From an uncultured Clostridia bacterium (lineage in GTDB: Bacteria > Bacillota > Clostridia > UBA1381), in contig CAMFCK010000023.1 in the NCBI GenBank assembly GCA_945948775.1, positions 1-8,273 on the forward strand: a DNA stretch of 8,273 nucleotides, written 5' to 3'. The translations under genes were made by a program, and so were the position numbers. Shown here in pieces: positions 6,732 through 8,273 of this stretch (the first letter of the stretch is position 1; each line of letters starts with the position of its first letter). Below the pieces are notes generated by a model. That model searched no databases. It worked only from the letters and a program-made list of their open reading frames with translations, and had not been told where the DNA came from.

Positions 6732-8273
6732 ATGAAAAAATATATTTTGCTGAGCTGTGCGTTTATACTCGCGGGCGGTTTGTGCGTCCAAGCGGCGGAT
6801 ATTAAGACCGAGGTGGTAACCAGAAGAGTGTCGGTAAGCGTTTCCGATACGCTTGGAGTGGAGATCCCCACGATACAAATGTTAAATGAAGACAAAACCA
6901 GAGTTATATATACAAACGAGGGCTATTTTGACGGAGAAAAGTATGTTTTTGATGATTTTTCCTTCCCGGCAGATGAGCAAACGGGCAATTATGTCATTCG
7001 CATAGGGGAAAACGGCAAAATAACCGAAACAAAAGTATATTATGTTTCATATGACGAGATCGTAGAAATATTAAAAGAACTGAACGCCGATACAAGCAGC
7101 ATACCGGAACTTATCAAAAAAAGACCCGAGGTATTCGGCATCAGCTTGTCTGATTTTGTCGGCTTGAGCACCGACTGGAAAAAGAGAGCCGAAAAAGAGA
7201 TACAGGCGGTTGAGGTGAAATACGAAACTGACGAAGATGTCCTTAATTCCTGCGAAACGCTTTCCTCGGTTATGAAAAGGATAATCAGCTATGCGCAGCT
7301 TATCTCCTCCGGCAGCACTGAAAAAATAAACGAGGCGGTAGGAAATATCCCCGGTCTTGATTTGACATATTGGGATAAGATTGATGATTCGCAGAAGAAT
7401 ATCTCTGATTATTTTAAGGCACAGAAATTAGACGAGCTGACAATAGATGAGCAGGGTATAAGCGAAGCCTTTGACGGTGCGGTTCTGACGTCAGTTATCA
7501 ATTCGTGCGACTGGGGCATGGGTAAGGAGGCACTCGGATATTACTGTCAGAAGGGACTTTTGAGCATAGCTTCCAAATATCTGAACAGCGGAGCAGATGT
7601 GTATAAGGCTTTAAGAAATTTGAATATACAGAATTATAAGGATATACCGGCGAAACTTAAAACGCTGTACAATCAGCAAAGCGGCGGCTCCGAAGGTTCC
7701 GGCGGCTCATCGGGAGGAGGCGCCTCAGGCGGCAGCACGGGCGGCAAGCCGACGGCTCCTTTCGGCGCATACAGCGGAATAAGCAGCGAGAAGCCGAAAA
7801 TCTCCTTCAGCGATCTGGACGGTGCGGCATGGGCACGGACTGCTATTGAAGCGCTTGCCGAAAAGGGCGTAATTGCAGGCAGAGGAGAAGGAAAGTTTGA
7901 GCCGCAGGCAGAGATCACTCGCGGAGAGTTTGAAAAGATAATAGTCGAAGCGTTTTCGCTCGTAGACAATAACGCAAAAGTAAGCTTTGAAGATGTTCCG
8001 GAAACCTTGTGGAGCTATAAATACATAGCCTCCGCGTATAAGGCAGGCATTATTCACGGCAAAAGTGACAGCTATTTCGGTGCAGACGAATATATCTCAA
8101 GACAGGATATGGCGGTTATTCTTGCAAGAGCGGCCGACCTGTTCGGAATTGATACCTCAGGAGAGCCGAATGTGTTTTATGATCATGAGATGATCTCCGA
8201 TTATGCAAAGGAGTCGGTAACAAGACTTGCGGCAGGCGGAATAGTCAGCGGTATGGAGGACGGTAATTTTTTA
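6732..8273 (+). CDS. Exported SLH-domain protein with C-terminal SLH repeats (3' end outside window)
   Basis: The frame is open from the ATG at 6732 to the window end (514 residues, no stop seen). AAAGGG (6716-6721) lies 10 nt upstream, and only 14 nt separate it from the preceding SLH gene, so the two are cotranscribed. Residues 1-22 are a signal peptide (MKKYILLSCAFILAGG, cleavage near VQAA-D). Residues about 24-105 look like a beta-sandwich module (VSVSVSDTLGV, then FPADEQTGNYVIRIG). Residues about 105-315 are mainly helical with no recognised fold. A Gly/Ser linker spans 317-338. SLH repeats follow: the first at about 358-410 with ITRGEF, the second at about 418-471 with ISRQDM, and the third starting at 481 and cut by the window edge. 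The intact T/S-R-x-[ED]-like motifs suggest true cell-wall binding, better than in the gene before. It is likely a wall-attached surface protein. No enzyme domain is visible in the part present. Confidence 0.88.
   Translation, partial: MKKYILLSCAFILAGGLCVQAADIKTEVVTRRVSVSVSDTLGVEIPTIQMLNEDKTRVIYTNEGYFDGEKYVFDDFSFPADEQTGNYVIRIGENGKITETKVYYVSYDEIVEILKELNADTSSIPELIKKRPEVFGISLSDFVGLSTDWKKRAEKEIQAVEVKYETDEDVLNSCETLSSVMKRIISYAQLISSGSTEKINEAVGNIPGLDLTYWDKIDDSQKNISDYFKAQKLDELTIDEQGISEAFDGAVLTSVINSCDWGMGKEALGYYCQKGLLSIASKYLNSGADVYKALRNLNIQNYKDIPAKLKTLYNQQSGGSEGSGGSSGGGASGGSTGGKPTAPFGAYSGISSEKPKISFSDLDGAAWARTAIEALAEKGVIAGRGEGKFEPQAEITRGEFEKIIVEAFSLVDNNAKVSFEDVPETLWSYKYIASAYKAGIIHGKSDSYFGADEYISRQDMAVILARAADLFGIDTSGEPNVFYDHEMISDYAKESVTRLAAGGIVSGMEDGNFL
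7680..7745 (+). other. Gly/Ser-rich linker region of the second SLH protein
   Basis: This codes for residues 317-338, almost entirely Gly and Ser with single Glu, Ala and Thr. It separates the helical region from the wall-binding SLH block and presumably acts as a flexible spacer. The DNA is markedly more GC-rich than its surroundings, as expected from GGC/GGA/TCC codons, and it creates long spurious open frames on the other strand. Confidence 0.85.
7803..8273 (+). repeat. C-terminal SLH repeat block (two complete, third truncated by window)
   Basis: Residues about 358-514 of the second SLH protein contain three repeats that open with ISFSDLDGAAWA, VSFEDVPETLWS and VFYDHEMISDYA. Each continues with an amphipathic helix ending in [KA]-[GA]-G-[IV]-[IV]-x-G. 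The first two end with I-[TS]-R and a long helix; the third stops after GMEDGNFL at the window edge. This is the typical triple-SLH wall anchor at a C-terminus. Confidence 0.9.

Noticed and set aside
7673..8057. Reverse-strand open frames opposite the Gly/Ser linker and SLH region
   Set aside because: They are artefacts of the GC-rich linker codons read backwards; the forward frame has a signal peptide and SLH domains.
1..8273. CRISPR arrays, tRNA/rRNA genes, insertion sequences, phage or toxin-antitoxin genes
   Set aside because: I looked for regularly spaced repeats, tRNA-like sequences, inverted repeats flanking a transposase and small gene pairs, and saw none.

Overview
The window looks like part of a carbohydrate-utilisation locus from a low-to-moderate GC Firmicute of the class Clostridia. 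The pointers are AAGGAGG-type ribosome binding sites, codon usage rich in A/T-ending and AGA/AGG codons, a CcpA-type cre palindrome, an LplB-type sugar permease tail, and large exported S-layer-homology (SLH) proteins. The combination of pectin-type intracellular enzymes and SLH surface proteins resembles gut pectin degraders such as Monoglobus, but genus level is a guess.

Layout. (1) Bases 1-134 (+) are the last 43 codons of an ABC sugar-transporter permease of the LplB/UgpA type; most of the gene lies outside the window. (2) Bases 120-992 (-) encode an AraC-family regulator, convergent with the permease and overlapping its 3' end by 15 bp. (3) Bases 993-1287 are an AT-rich divergent control region. 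It holds a sigma-A-like promoter for araC, a perfect consensus cre-like palindrome, a weak candidate pair of AraC half-sites and an extended -10 promoter for the rightward genes. (4) Bases 1288-2331 (+) encode a GH105 unsaturated rhamnogalacturonyl hydrolase. (5) Bases 2331-4055 (+) encode a 574-residue cytoplasmic protein of an unnamed family that looks like an alpha/alpha-toroid plus beta-sandwich polysaccharide enzyme; its start codon overlaps the GH105 stop (TAATG). (6) Bases 4102-6717 (+) encode an 871-residue exported protein with N-terminal SLH repeats followed by degenerate beta modules. (7) Bases 6732-8273 (+) begin a second SLH protein with the opposite architecture (beta domain, helical region, Gly/Ser linker, C-terminal SLH repeats). 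It is cut by the window end.

Proposed logic, an inference from context: oligosaccharides from pectin or a related uronate-containing glycan enter through the LplB-type ABC importer. The AraC regulator senses the intracellular products and activates the rightward genes, with carbon catabolite control through the cre-like site. GH105 removes the unsaturated uronic acid, and the toroid protein probably handles another bond in the same glycan. The two SLH proteins would be cell-envelope components. No strong terminator is visible between any of the four rightward genes, so all four may form one transcript, although the 46-nt gap before the first SLH gene could mark a separate unit.

The most interesting parts are the unnamed toroid protein and the tandem SLH pair of mirrored architecture placed directly behind cytoplasmic glycan enzymes.
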